From positions 37,434,826 through 37,498,825 of the forward strand of contig JAJEKV010000001.1 of the NCBI GenBank assembly GCA_021234155.1: a stretch of 64,000 bases of DNA, in the 5' to 3' direction. This DNA comes from Isoetes taiwanensis. Its lineage: Eukaryota; Streptophyta; Lycopodiopsida; Isoetales; Isoetaceae. Below, piece after piece: positions 40,401 to 53,210 of this stretch (position 1 is its first letter; every line of letters begins with the position of its first letter). A program made the translations under genes and the position numbers. The notes under the pieces were generated by a model. It was not told where the DNA came from, did not search any database, and saw only the letters and a list, made by a program, of their open reading frames with translations.

Positions 40401-43400
40401 TTTAGTAGTAATTTGTAGGGGTGGTTGTTTTGTAGTTGCATTGTGTTTTTATTGGATAGAGGGGCAAGTGATCTAAGTGATGATTGGGAATGGATTATGT
40501 CTAAATCTTTGGAATAGAATCTTTTGGTATGATCTGACTATGTCTGAAGAGGGGGATAAGGTTTAATATGGAGTGGGATTTGATGTCAAATTAAACATTG
40601 TTGTTACACTCTTATTGAAGTATAGATATTTCTATGGATCTGTGAAGATAAGCTTCCAATGCACCATGTCCCATATTTATTAGAACATCACATAAGGTGA
40701 ACATTGGCTAGATTTATTGTCATGAGAGGTCCCATTTCCTTAGTACAATGACAAATAAGCACAATCGAAAACCTCATTTTTGCAATAATGTTGTTGAATA
40801 ATGGAATGATATACAATTGGGCATCCAATGTTTTAGCGAGAGTCCGGTCACCTCAGTTGTTTATCCATATATGTCCAAACACAATATAAGCAATAGCATA
40901 AAAGAGAATGCATATATCGTTTAGAGAACATTATTATTCAGCCCAAGAGGAGTAATGTGGCATGCTTTTAGGAGTAAGATTTCTCTGCCAATGAGAAGCA
41001 ATAGAACAACAAATAAGATGATAATAAGTATGGTTAATATAGATAACTCATTATAAATAGCTTTTTGGGACCGATGCTGCATAACAAAGCTAACATAACA
41101 CTCTTTCACGTATAAGTGTTAAGTTTTATCCACAAATTGCAAATGTTAAAAGTAAAATTTCATCCACAAACTTAGATTAGAATTTGTACGGAGAATATAC
41201 TTACGAAGAATATATATACTAAAATATGCAATCAAACCATCAAACTTTGAAGCCTAGAAGTATTCTTTGCTCAACAAATGGCTAATTGTTGAGTTCATCA
41301 AAGTGCATCCCTGATTATGTGTACTTTGTGGTTTTGAATCCTCCCTTGATTCTCTCTGAAGGGTAAGTTTGATATTTTGGATTGTCCCAAACGCTAATGT
41401 GATATTTTGATTGTCCCAAATGTTGGCAAAGATGGCTCGCATAGATAATAGTTACTTATGTGTTTTAAAGACTAAAATGTAAAAAGAAAAATTCATCCAC
41501 AAACTTAGATTAAAATTTATGCAACCAAAATTTTGCACAAAGAGGATGCAACCAAACCATCTAGCTTTGAAGCCTAGAAATTGTTCTTTGCTCAACAAAT
41601 AACTGATGCAACCAAACCATCTAACTTTGAAGCCTAGAAGTTGTTCTTTGCTCAACAAATAACTAATTATTTTCATTAAAGTGCATCCTTGACTATGTAT
41701 ACTTTGTGGTTTTGAATCCTTCTTGAATTGTCTCCTCAAGGGTAAGTTTGATATTTTGATTGTCCTAAATGTTGGCAAAAGGTGGCTATGGCACAAATAA
41801 TGCATGCTTATAGCTTCTAAAATCTAATGATACATCCGAGGACATATTTTGAAATGTAACTTCATGCATGCATTTATCCCCATGTAAAAACCTTTTGGTC
41901 CGTGTCCATAACTTGTTGAAACCGCAAACGCTTGAAGGAAATCAAACTATGTTCGCCCAGCTTCTTGCAAAATGCTCAAGCCTTAAGAGTCATGCACTTA
42001 AGGTCCGAGGACATATTCTGAAATATTTAACTTCATGCATGCGCCTAGTAGACCACCTACACTTACGATTTAGTTACTTTCATTATGCAATATGAAAAAT
42101 TGTACGCTTACCCTCATTATGCAATATGAAAACTATACAAAGATGATCCGCACACGATCCGCGACACTGCCTTAATTTGCCTCGACATATGTATCTACTT
42201 GGCTTAATTTGGCCGAAGTTAGCTAGATACACCTTCAACTTAAGGCTACAATTACCTTCATTATGTAATATAAAGAACTCGCATAATATGATCCGCGACG
42301 GTTGTCTTGATTTTCCTAGACATATCCGCCCACCTATCTTAATTTGCCTCGAGTCAGCCTGTGTACACCTTCAATTTAAGGCTAACAACAATAGATTAAT
42401 GTCGATTTCATCATGGAGCCGCTTCCCTTCAATTCCATGCAAGAGAAATGATTAGGTAACGATTAATGAAGCTTGCAAAAATTCACAATGTTTGCAAATG
42501 AGCATACATCCAACTTTTTGCAAACAATATTGCATCTAGAAACATCAAGATTGGAAGACTAAAATATGTATAGCTACTCTTTTATTGACTACCTTTAAGT
42601 CTACAACTACTCTTTTGTTGATCGGCTTTGAGTAATGATTAACATGGATCCATGATGTCAACCATTCAAGTCATGGAACATCTTTAAGCATGCTCCTTGG
42701 CTTACTCTATGAAGCGTAAGGTAGCAAAGTAAAAATTGTCCTTTCTCTTCGTGGAATTTTGTACGCTTAGTATGTCCTTCCACTTTGCGTGATAGGCTAA
42801 AGCTAGTACACATGTGCTAAAAAAAAAGTTTATCAAAGAAGAAATAATAAGTCACCAAGTCTTGAAGGTTTGCTAGATCCGCAAGAAAAATCATCCATGT
42901 AAAATAAAGATGTTCACCGCAGACAGCTTTGCTCTTTTAAACTCGCCAGCTTTATAATGCTCGAGTCCAACCGAAGCTTGTGTGTGATGATGTACATTTA
43001 TAAACTAATGCAATAAGCTACAAATTGTAGATCTGAAGTGATATTCCAAAGCTTGACCTAGCTCTTATCTTGACAGTCAAGTAGCTCTAGAGACCAGCTT
43101 GAATCTGGTCCAAAGATACCCACGCTTATCTTACATATGTTAAATGTAGAGAATTTACAATAACCAATCCACTTAGCTCTACGGCATGTTAATGATTTGG
43201 CAAGGATATGCTTGGAAGCTTCAAGTAGGGGAAGTACACTCCTAAACAACCCACAAAATTCATCCACAACATCATGCTAAACTATAGTTTATTCTACAGA
43301 TTCAAAAATGTCATAGTCAATGGTCTATAATGTATATCCGGGTGGTTTATTGCCGTAAGATATTTTGCACGTAAATGCAAAGTAGGCACTTAAAATGATA

Positions 43401-44729
43401 TGACAAACAACGCTATGTTAAACACTTAAAATGATATGACAAACAACGATATGTTAAACATCTGTCCAGAAAGTGACAACAATTAAGTTCTTACCTCTAG
43501 AGTCGCATTGCTTGTAGTGCCAAATGAGCTATGCAAAACGCCTCGAAAAAGAGACAAAGTCCGCCATTGGGAAGGGGAAACCAAGGGACAAAACTAAGGA
43601 GACTTACAGAGATTAGCCAAACACATCCAAATATCCATAGATTGCACTATGACCTTGGCCGTGGCCCGTGATTCACCGGGCTTTGGCCTATACATTTTGA
43701 TACATCATCAAAACTTCTAAAACAGAGAGAGATTTATTTGTTGTTGCCAAAGAGTGACACCAAGGAGGTACCTAAACTTCAGCTTGGTTTCCTTTCTTCA
43801 GCAGACACTGGGCTATTTGATGCTATGGCATATATAAGCCATAGTCGCGCTTAATTTCTTTTGGTTGGTTCTCTCGTAGTTCTGGTTTAGGCTTTATACC
43901 CATGCTAGTAGTTATCTTTTTCATCCTATATAGCATTCTCCAATAGAGCTCTTCAACTCTCGATTTTAATGGTAGACACTTCATCGCTTTTGAGATAACT
44001 CCTTGTCCGCTAGCATGCCTCTCAAGATTCCAAAGCAATAATCTTTTCAAATTCTCGAAAGTGAGGCCCATTGATTCTCAAATGGATTAAACTGTAGTGA
44101 CCATGTTCCCCAATGGCACTTTCGTGACATACAAGTAAAGGAAACCTTGTATGTGTCTAGATATGTGCAGATAGTGAAGAGTGGTGCTCTTGAGGCCTTA
44201 GCCCTGGAATTAATAAGTCAAACTTAAATAACAAAAGAAAGAATTACCAATACAACTCTAGTTATCAAATGCCATGACAACTCAAACTTACATTTCCACC
44301 AGTAGATTCCTTCTTTACATCTTGAGACACATCATTCAATGCTTTTACTTACGCTTCACTTCACCGTGAAACTAACCTAGTCGGGCCACAAATCTTTACA
44401 CAGCAGAAAAAATCCAAAGACATTTCATAAATGCGTAACTTCATGATAAGAACCATCATCATGACGCAAACATAAAGATGCCTAAAGCATCATCCAAAGA
44501 TGCTTTAATTCTCAAAGTCACCAACCGTAAAAAGAGGGCTAATAAATTAACTTCAGACTCCCAAATAATCGTAGAAAATTAAGTAGGTGCACAGACAGAA
44601 AAATACCAAGTACTACAATGATTCATTCATTGTTAATATTAGATAAACTGCTCATTCAGATAAAGAGGACATGAATGCACGACACTTAGAAATCATGGTA
44701 GAATGCCATGCAACTTGCATTCATGTCCT
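40401..44729. other. Helitron body, 3' side (unit 2)
   Basis: Copy of 7,088-11,399, mostly non-coding. A minus-strand run at 43,823-44,071 reads MGLTFENLKRLLLWNLERHA and further plausible protein sequence, but the first copy differs at several CAG/CTG-like points and I cannot assign it. Confidence 0.5.
43495..43543 (-). other. Candidate captured exon, 49 nt (unit 2)
   Basis: Same donor (GTAAGAAC on the minus strand) and exon as at 10,177-10,225; the acceptor side is altered here (CCTCGAAAAAGAG), a CTG-type change. Confidence 0.45.
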
Positions 44730-44789
44730 CTTGGTGGGAGGATCATTGAGGTGCATTCATTGAGATCTGAATCTTTCAATTATCAACAC

Positions 44790-45142
44790 CGAATCTTGGT
44801 GATTCCAAGGAATTTGGGAATCCTGGTTTTTGGACTACTTCTCACTTGAATGCCATTGCTAATAAATTAGGAGAAGTCGTCCAGATCTCTATCCCTCAAA
44901 CCAATACCCCGGCTGTTTGTATCCAGAAGAAAATTCACTCCCCCTGGGTAGATAAGATTCCTTGTAAAATTAGCAGCTCTAAAATTATCGACCTCGAAAT
45001 ATCCTATTCTAAAGAGCCTGTGGCTAATTTCCAGAAGGAGCCTATGAATAAAGGTAAAGAAAAAGTAAAAGACAAAACCCCGACTGTGGGAATCAAGTCC
45101 GAGACCCAAAAGCAAAGTTGCAAAGGAAAAAGGGGAAGGTAG
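44790..45142 (+). pseudogene. LINE-B ORF1 part (unit 2)
   Basis: Open to 45,142: GDSKEFGNPG-like start, FWTTSHLNAIANKLGEVVQI, then a segment ending in a basic tail (KGKEKVKDKT). The DUF4283-type N-terminal domain of plant LINE ORF1 is only partly present. A shift after 45,120 breaks the rest. Confidence 0.6.
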
Positions 45143-45509
45143 TGATAGCAACAAGGAAATTGTGGTTAAGCAAGACCCTACTAATCCTCCTACCCTCTTC
45201 CTTTACCTACCCCTAATCCTATCTGTGGGATTGATCAGAGGGCGAATAATTCCGCAATTCCTCCCAAGCTTCTCATATGTATTGATCCGCTAACTTTGTT
45301 GTTTCCTCTATCAGACTGTGGGGTGTAGTCCCCAACACTAGATTCAGAATGAGGACTCGAAAAGTTCCGATGTGATCTACCATGATCAATTTCAAAGATG
45401 AGGATTGGAGCCTAGTTTCAAGAAGAAAAAAGAAGGGAAAGGGAAATGAAAGGTATAAGATCATGGGGCCACCAAGAAGATCCCCAAGAAAGACTAAGCC
45501 CCCAGTTAA

Positions 45510-48500
45510 ATGGATATAAATCTTAAGGGTATTACTTGGAACTTGCGGTGGTATTAACTCTAATCTAAAAGGGGAGAGGAAAGTCCTGCCTTTGTTTCTA
45601 TGAATTTAGATTTCATTTTCTTTCAAGAGCATAAGATTCATGATGAAAGCATAGATAATATGATAAGAGAGGTTCTGTCTGCCAATTTTAACCACTGGTC
45701 TCTCAAAGCTAATAACTCTTCGGCTGGCATTTCCATTGCTTGGCATAACAGGATTAATCTAGGTGATATTCAGATGATGCATGATGGTAGCAAGAGGTGG
45801 CAGATTTTACATGGTAATGTAGGTAATATTAGAATAGCTCTAGTGAACATTTATGCTTATCATCAGCCAGCTGAAAGGGCTCAGCTTTGGAATATTATAA
45901 ATAATAGCTTGAACAGTATCCCTTATGACGAGATTATTATTGGGGGAGACTTCAATATGGTTACTCATGAGTACATGAGGAGTGCTAATTTCGTGGCACT
46001 TAGTGGGGGAGGAGAATGATAAGTGGATGACGCTACTTACATGTGCCACCACTTAAAATGGCAAGAGTGGTCCCCACCCTATAGCCGGAATGATCATAGA
46101 GTCCAAACCCTATTTGTCGCCTTCATGATAGGTTCTACCTTAGTGAATCCTTATGGAACAGCAGCTCTAGGGTTTCCAATCTTTCAAATTACACCATCTC
46201 TGATCATTACCCTCAGCTTATTAATATTAGTGCCAACAATAATCAAAGGAAGAGGAACTCCTACTTTAAGCTAAACACTAATCTGCTGGATCAGGAGGAT
46301 TTCCTCACCAAGTTAGCTCGTGTGATGGATCCGAAGACAAACCCAAAGAATGATATTGGATGGATGGATTGGTGGGTAAGGACTGCCAAGAACATAAAAG
46401 GTCTGGTTAAAAGTTTGGGGTAAGGAGATCTACCGTAAAGAGACTTTTCACTTGGCAAGGATTTGAGAAATCAAGACGGACAGCCAGGGGCGTAATAAAG
46501 AAGATCTTAAGATTCAAATCGAAGGGAAGAAATTAAGATTGCTAAAGGATGGAAGATCAAAGCCAAAGTCAAGGAGCTGATGGAAGATGAAAGGGCTAAC
46601 TCCAAGTATTTTTTCATTAAGGCCAAAGGAAGGATTAAGAAGAACCACATTTATAGTGTCCTTTGGGAGGGAAATAACATTGAAGATGACAATCAACTTA
46701 AGGAGGTCGCTAAAGAACATTTTGTCGTAATTATGGGTACCATTAGAGACACCAACTCAGGATATTAACAATTTCATTGACATCGTGCCAGAAAGTGTCT
46801 AATGATATGAATAATAGCCTTTCTAGACCTTTCAAAGAATAATGAGATTTTTAAGGTGCTCAATGACATGGAGAATGGCAAGACTGGGCCGATGGGCTCC
46901 CCGCTGAATTCTTCAAGAAGGCATGGGGCTTTTGGGTAATTTTGTGGTTTCCATTGCTAATGAGTTCTTACTAACCAAAAGTTTTGACCTGCAGGATCAA
47001 TACTAGCCTTATTGCTCTCATCCCTAAAAAATGATATGCCTATTTCTTTTTTCAGACATGCACCTATCTCACTTTCCAATGTGGTCTATAAGCTCATTTC
47101 AAGTTCAATTGCAGCTAGAATCAAGCCTATCCTTGATGACATCATAAGTAAAACTCAAAGTGCCTACTTGAAAGGGAGATACATCTTGGACAATGTTGCA
47201 AGCAAAGATCTTTGGGGATAAGTCGGGCCAAGGAATCCAAACGTAACATAGGGCTTCAAACCGGATATCACCAAGGCCTTCGATACGGTAAGTTGGAAAT
47301 TTCTCGCAAGAATGCTGCCTTAAGTCCGGGATTCTCGGAAGAGGTAATTTCAATTTTCATGGCTATTCAAAAATTCAAGATCGGGCTGTCCTAATTAACG
47401 GAGTGCCTCTTCTTTGACATAAAGAGAGGAGTTAAGCAAGGTTGCCCCTGGCACCTTTCTTGTTTCTAATTGTCATGGAAGGTCTCAGACAAGAAACTTT
47501 CAAAAGCTTAGGAATCTCAATGAGATCAAAGGGCTAAAACTCCCCTAATCAAGAGATGGAGGATATTCTTAATGTTCATTTTGCGTATCTACACTTTCTT
47601 TTTTATGAATCTGGACAATCAATCCATCCAAGCTACACAGCAGATCCTTGAAGATTTTGGAAGATGCTCAAAGTTGTAACATCAATTCGCCAAGACAAAG
47701 CTAATTTCAAGGGACCAGACCAAGGGGAGCAAGTGCCTTTATCTCTTGGATGTATGTACCTCTCTCCCACCACTAAAACCAAAATTCGGGGATCCCCTAT
47801 GCTATTAGGGTGAACGCAAGTGATCCGTGGGGATCTCTTGATAAATTCTATAGAAAGGTGGACTCCCTCAACTCCAAATTTCTCTCTAAGAATGGTAGGG
47901 CTATTCTTGCAAATTCTGTCATTTCCTCTTCTCGTGTATATCAATCATCCATTATCATGGCCCCTAAAAAGGTCTACTCTAAAATGCAAAGTATTATTGG
48001 TAGATTCATTGCGGTGTGGAACTAACAGAAGATCTTTGGATTCCAGTCTCCATGAACGAGTGCCAGAAGACCAAAAGCATGGGTGGATTGGGAGTTATTG
48101 ATATTGAGAAGCAAGCAACCCGCTTTGGCAAAGAAAATATTTCTACTGTGGCCTGCAGACAGATCAGATTAATCATCCGTCAAAGCTCGATTAGGCATTA
48201 CATTGGGAGATGCCATCCTTTCGGGTGGAGAGGGCTTAAGATGCATTTCCCTTTTAGCATTTTTTTTTCCTTTTTCCATCCCCAATTCCACCCCTCTGAT
48301 ATTGAAGAAGTGGATCAGGGCGTGGTTTAAAGTCAAGGGAATATACACTTGGAAGGAAGGCCTTTCTCAGGATCAGCCTATCTTCTAGAGTCCATCTCTT
48401 ATTCTTGATGACCCCAACACTTGCTTGGCCTCTCATTTTTCTGTCCTCACTAAACAATGGACTAACAGGGGAATTGTTTTTATCAGGGATATTATTAATG

Positions 48501-49163
48501 GTTTCGACTATCATAGCTCGGTTTTATGTGATCTAGGGGAGGAGTCTGAGACCTTGTTTAATAGTATTATCCAGAGACTTGATAATGGACAGTGGCACCA
48601 TTCGGAAGACTTGTGGCATATAAACGGATACAAGGGTTATAAGGTTAAAATGGCCTATAAATTCCTTAATAAGGATCAAGCCATAACAGTCCACAGAAAA
48701 TGGAACACGGATCCTTTGAGAATCAAAAGGAATCTCATATTTTTATGGAAGAGCCCGATCCATCCAAAAGTCAAAGCCTTCATATGGCAACTCTGGCACA
48801 AGGCTCTGGCAACAAACATGAAGAGATGGAGAATGAATATGGCGGATTCTAACATCTGTGTTCGATGTATGCAGGATCAGGAAGATGAGAATCACCTCTT
48901 TAGGAACTGTTTATGGGCTGAATGGACTCTGGAGTTAGCTGAAATTGAGCTTGATTTGTCTGATCTTAGAACTATGAGCTCCATTGATTTCTTTCTTCCA
49001 GAGAACCCATCGAATTATGATGATCTACCTTCTCCTTTGGAGAATGTGGAAGGGGAGGAATTCCCTGATCTTCAAAGAGGAAATTATTTGGCCTCAGGCT
49101 ATCATCGAGCAAACCAAATATGATATTAATTGGATTGAGGAAATCTTTGATATTCATAGTTGA
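45510..49163 (+). pseudogene. LINE-B ORF2 (unit 2): endonuclease, RT, zf-RVT
   Basis: About 1,218 codons from ATG 45,510. Endonuclease is open at 45,600-46,019: FFQEHKIHDES (catalytic Glu), NIYAYHQPAERAQLW, IIIGGDFNMVTHEYM; RNDHR follows near 46,090. RT: RANSKYFFIKAKGRIKK, RPFxNNEIFKVLNDMENGK, YKLISSSIAARIKPILDDII, RGVKQGCP; the YADD block is again unreadable (47,580). The C-terminal 48,425-49,123 is open with WKSPIHPKVKAFIWQLWH and a C145-C148-H157-C162 finger (numbering within that run). With fewer breaks than the first copy, this suggests the true gene is nearly intact. Confidence 0.8.
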
Positions 49164-49764
49164 ATTCTACCTATCTGTTTCTAACTTTACTTTGAATTTC
49201 TCAGGTAACATTCTGATATTGGTAAAGAAGCTGAAGTGGAGAAGAATCGACCTTCACTCTAATGCACTGTGGCTTACTCAATTTGGGGTCGAGATTCCAA
49301 CAATTCATGAAGATGGACTATGCCAATGTAACGCGGTTCGTAATATGGCATATGATGCAAAAAGGCATATCCTATGCGAGGCTAAGGATAAAAAGGAAGA
49401 TTTAATCCGGGAAAGCTCACTTATGCAAATGTCAATTCTGCCTATTCATATTGGCTACCAAAGGAATGGGGAGAAAAGACCATGCCGAGAATGAGCCCAA
49501 GAAAAGAAGATTTTGGAATGACCTCTCTCGTGATTCGGGTCATATGAACTTTGATCTCATAACTTAAGGAAACTTTTGATGGTTTAGGCTTATGATAGGC
49601 CTGAAAATTTTTTTTCTGTCGTGGTTATGTTGAAGGGTCTAAACAACCAACCCTACCTAACTGGTTGCCTTTTGTAAACATATGTATATATACATATGTC
49701 GATATGTACACCTAAATCTTAATTAATACAAATACTAAGCCGCCAATTAAAAAAAAAAAAAAAA
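49164..49764 (+). other. LINE-B 3' region and poly(A)
   Basis: About 600 bp after the ORF2 stop. It holds an unexplained short reading stretch (49,255-49,494, ALWLTQFGVEIPTIHEDGLC), the 22-bp palindrome, and ends with 16 A residues at 49,749-49,764. Confidence 0.7.
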
Positions 49765-50530
49765 TGAACAAAATGTTTTGCGTAACGTGTATACATCATC
49801 CATATGACATGCAATATTGTTGGAGCAAGCTAGACCAAGGCATAACAACGTCAAGTACCATATACGCTAGATTGATGTAACCAAAGAAGCACCTAGAAGA
49901 AAATATCATCAAAAGAAATTAAGAACACTAACCTTTTAATGAAAAGCCATGGTGCCATTGCTAATTTTTGCTCTTACAGCCTAAACCCGTGATACTCTCG
50001 AATAAAGAAAATAGGCTGCCTTGTGTAAGCTTTAGTCGCTAGAAGTTGGGAGGATGCACCGCAAAACGTAACACAACAGCAAAAACGCCAATGATGTGCA
50101 TCCATGAATAGAAATAAGTTAAAAGTGAAGATGTTAAATTCACAAACGCAGAGATTAATTCCGAGGAGCCTACTATCGCGACATTCAGCTTCACAACAAC
50201 AGAGATTGATCGGAAGCACATATCCGTGATATTCACCTAAATGTCAAAAATTCAGGCTTTCCCTCTGCATTTTTTTTTTTTTTTCCAAATGAACTTCTCC
50301 AAACGAAGTAGAGAGTACCGTCAATTGGATCTATCCTTCCAATTAAGTGTCGCATGCATGGAAAATTTTGGTCTTCTTGTGAAAGCACAAAGGAGAGCAA
50401 GCTAGTATTATTTAAACATGAAAGTCTAGAACAATCCTCTATATGTAGTGCATCCAAGAATATTCTAGATTGTAATCTAGAGATTATAAGTGAAAATCAC
50501 CAAGAGGACTATCTATACCTCTTAAATTAC

Positions 50531-50587
50531 CCGCAGCTTGTCTTGCAAACGGTCCCTATAAAATGCTGGTGCTCTTATCACTCCGCT
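50531..50587 (-). other. Candidate captured exon, 57 nt (unit 2)
   Basis: Identical to 17,226-17,282, with the same acceptor and donor; 19 codons, phase 0. Confidence 0.6.
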
Positions 50588-51279
50588 CTGCAAAAAGAAT
50601 TAGAAAACAATCAGAATACATATGGGCCTAGCAAAAATTACAATGGCATGTCTACCATCACGGACAGATAATGGAAAATCTTGGCAATCATATAACAAAA
50701 TCAAATCAACCTTCAGGAAGCATAAACCCTAAATGCTTCACATCTTCAGCCGATCTTGATCAACTGATCCCTGCATGGCTTGAGAAATCGTGGCATGGAT
50801 TCTCTTTGCCATAAAAAGCCATCAAAAACATAAGGACCCCAAAAATCATAAATGAAACAACTTCTTCGATTTCTGGAAAATCGAAATTTTTCACTGTAGT
50901 AAGCTCTCCCGCAGATGATCCGACAGTGCTAGAAATTTTTCCCTTAGGCGTCTTCTTCTGCTTCTGGCAGTGATTAAAATTTTAAAATCTGGTCTGCAGA
51001 GGATCGTCAGCTACAATCTATGTGGCAGATGCTTGAAATCGGATGGATATAAGATCATTCGACACCTTTGCAGTTTCCAATCGTGGAGCAAGGCGGATGA
51101 TACTGCCCACGGAACCAAAAAGCCCTTCAAAATAATACCATAAAAAACTTGTCCCGATTTTTGGAAGAACGGAAATATTTCCCGGTGCCGAAAACCCAAG
51201 AAATCTTAGGAAATCAATTAAAAAAAAAATCCAAAAACATTTTCCACCATACCGAAAAATCCCAAATTAACAAGATTGA

Positions 51280-52292
51280 TGCATCCACAGACCCAGCTGA
51301 AAGGAAAATCCAATGGAAAGAAATAGATGACTAGTTGAAAGGGGAAAAACTTGATAATGTGTTAATGTCAGGTGACTTTAACAACACCCCTGCATGGGAT
51401 TAAAAAATTGGGCAAGAAGATTAATATGACTGGCAATGAAAGAGTAAGCTGGGATAGACTCATGGAGAATTTTTGCTATATCACACCCTCATCCTCTAAT
51501 CTATTCTATTCTAATACTTACTATTGAAGTAACAATAGAAAAGGGGATCAAAGAGTTTTTGTCTCATTGGATGGATTTTATATTTGCAATAAGACCTTGG
51601 GCTCATGGGATAATGTAGTTGTCTTTGGTGATCTCGGCAATTGACATCGCACCACTTCCCTCAAGTCTTTGGAGAGGATAGATGGAGGTAGTAAAGGGAG
51701 GGATAATATCCCTCCAAATTTAACACGCACTGCTAAAAAATCTTAAAATTCTATAGGGACTTCAAGGAATATTATCAAGAGCTGCATCTGGCCATGAAAA
51801 CAGAATCCATGAAAGGCTTCCTTGACAAGATGAAGAAATGTAAGGCATAGATCAAACAATGGGGGAAGGAATGGTACAGGGGAAAAAAAAAAGGAAAAGC
51901 AGAATATCTACAATGAGATCAAAACTATCCGAAAAGATTTGCTCTTGGATAAGGACAATAGCTTGTTACAAAGTAAAGAAAGTAGATTGGCAATTCAGGT
52001 CAAAAGGTATTGAAGAAGAGGAAGCCAAATCTCTGGCTGTAAGAAGTAGATGCACATACATTAATAACATGGATCAAGGAAGCTCTGCTTTCTTTTTCAG
52101 GGTAGCTAAGAGCAGAATTCTGAACAATGGTATAATGAGGGTCAGAGATAACACAGGCAAATGGATTGATAATCAAAAAGAAATTGGAAGTTTCTTTCGT
52201 GAAGAGTACTCAAAAATGTTTGCTGAACACCCAGTTGATCAAGACAAACTACAAACCTTTTTTGAGAAGATTCCAAGGGCAGAGAAAAACAT
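51280..52292 (+). pseudogene. LINE-A2 segment 2 (unit 2)
   Basis: Copy of 17,974-18,980. The linker to RT is open at 51,859-52,314 (KSRISTMRSKL, QGSSAFFFRVAKSRILNNGI, MRVRDNTGKWIDNQKEIGSF) and includes the AFFFRVAK part that is scrambled in the first copy. It ends at the AACAT duplication (52,288-52,292). Confidence 0.85.
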
Positions 52293-53210
52293 TGTTAACA
52301 AACTCTCACTTTGATAACATATAGATTCTCATCTAAGAAATAAGCTTGAAACTTCAATTAAACAATCAAGTAGAATGAGAACTCACCCAAGCACTCTCCA
52401 TATAGGCATTCCAATTCAATTCAGAAGTGTCTTCTGTTGTTAATGGGATCTCCATAGAGGTTTCTGGGTATGATAAACGTGATTAGAATGGATTTAAGTG
52501 AAATGCATATGCTCATAGGATCAGAAACGATGGAATTTCTCACCAGGAAAGCCTGTGGCAGTCATGATAAGAGCTTTGAACCAAAAGCCTGGAACAGGAA
52601 ACCTTGAGCAAATCGATGCTCTCTAATCCAAAACGACCCATTTAAGGTCTAGAAAACCGTTGCACTTAGGTGCGGCAAGAAGCTCTGGTCAAAAACCGTT
52701 GAAGCCGGCTTGACCCACAACAATTCTCTTACGTTCTTGCTTAGTTAGGTTTTCTTACATGAAAATGCTTAAAACATTAATTACTTTAGCCATTATTATT
52801 ATTATGCATGAAGGAGACAAGTTCCCGAATGGACAATATTACGGCAATAACAACTTCTATTCAAATCTCCCTCCTTACAACAACGTGCTTGCTCCTTATA
52901 TAGTTTCAACAATACATCTCAACCTTCCATAGTTTGCCACATGGCACAAGCACATTAATCAACTTCAACAAACTTCAACCTTTATAACTTCCTAATATAA
53001 CATATAAAAGTCTACGTCTATTTGAACTACAACATAACATTTGAAATAACACAACGTTTCCATAATTCAGAAAGTTAACGGCGACGTTTGAAGTGCCGAT
53101 CTTCATCACGTTCCTCGTCTTCATCCAGATCGCACATGGCTTCTAACACCGCATCCTCAGCTTCCTGGCTTGCTCGTGTTTCCGCATTATCTTCTTTGTT
53201 TCCATTATCA
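52293..53210 (-). repeat. Ty3-T 3' LTR (unit 2)
   Basis: 918 bp, TGTTAAC…TTATCA; the polypurine tract lies just beyond it at 53,211-53,229 on the minus strand. The ORF3 stop is inside it at 53,075-53,077. Confidence 0.9.

Larger units (their letters stand above)
44730..49764 (+). mobile_element. LINE-B (unit 2)
   Basis: Better-preserved copy of 11,400-16,462: ORF1 part (44,790-45,142), ORF2 (45,510-49,163), 3' region with the 22-bp palindrome (49,678-49,699) and poly(A) at 49,749-49,764. Confidence 0.85.
40373..51279 (-). mobile_element. Helitron (unit 2)
   Basis: 10.9-kb copy of 7,059-17,973. On the minus strand it starts TCAATCTTG at 51,279 and ends with the intact hairpin and CTAG at 40,373, between A and T of the LINE-A2 endonuclease. 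It contains LINE-B (about 44,730-49,764), the 36-bp tandem pair, the local duplication and both exon-like pieces. Confidence 0.85.

Noticed and set aside
49255-49494. Separate gene in the LINE-B 3' region
   Set aside because: A short reading stretch without a recognisable domain, located between the ORF2 stop and poly(A); its frame differs between copies.
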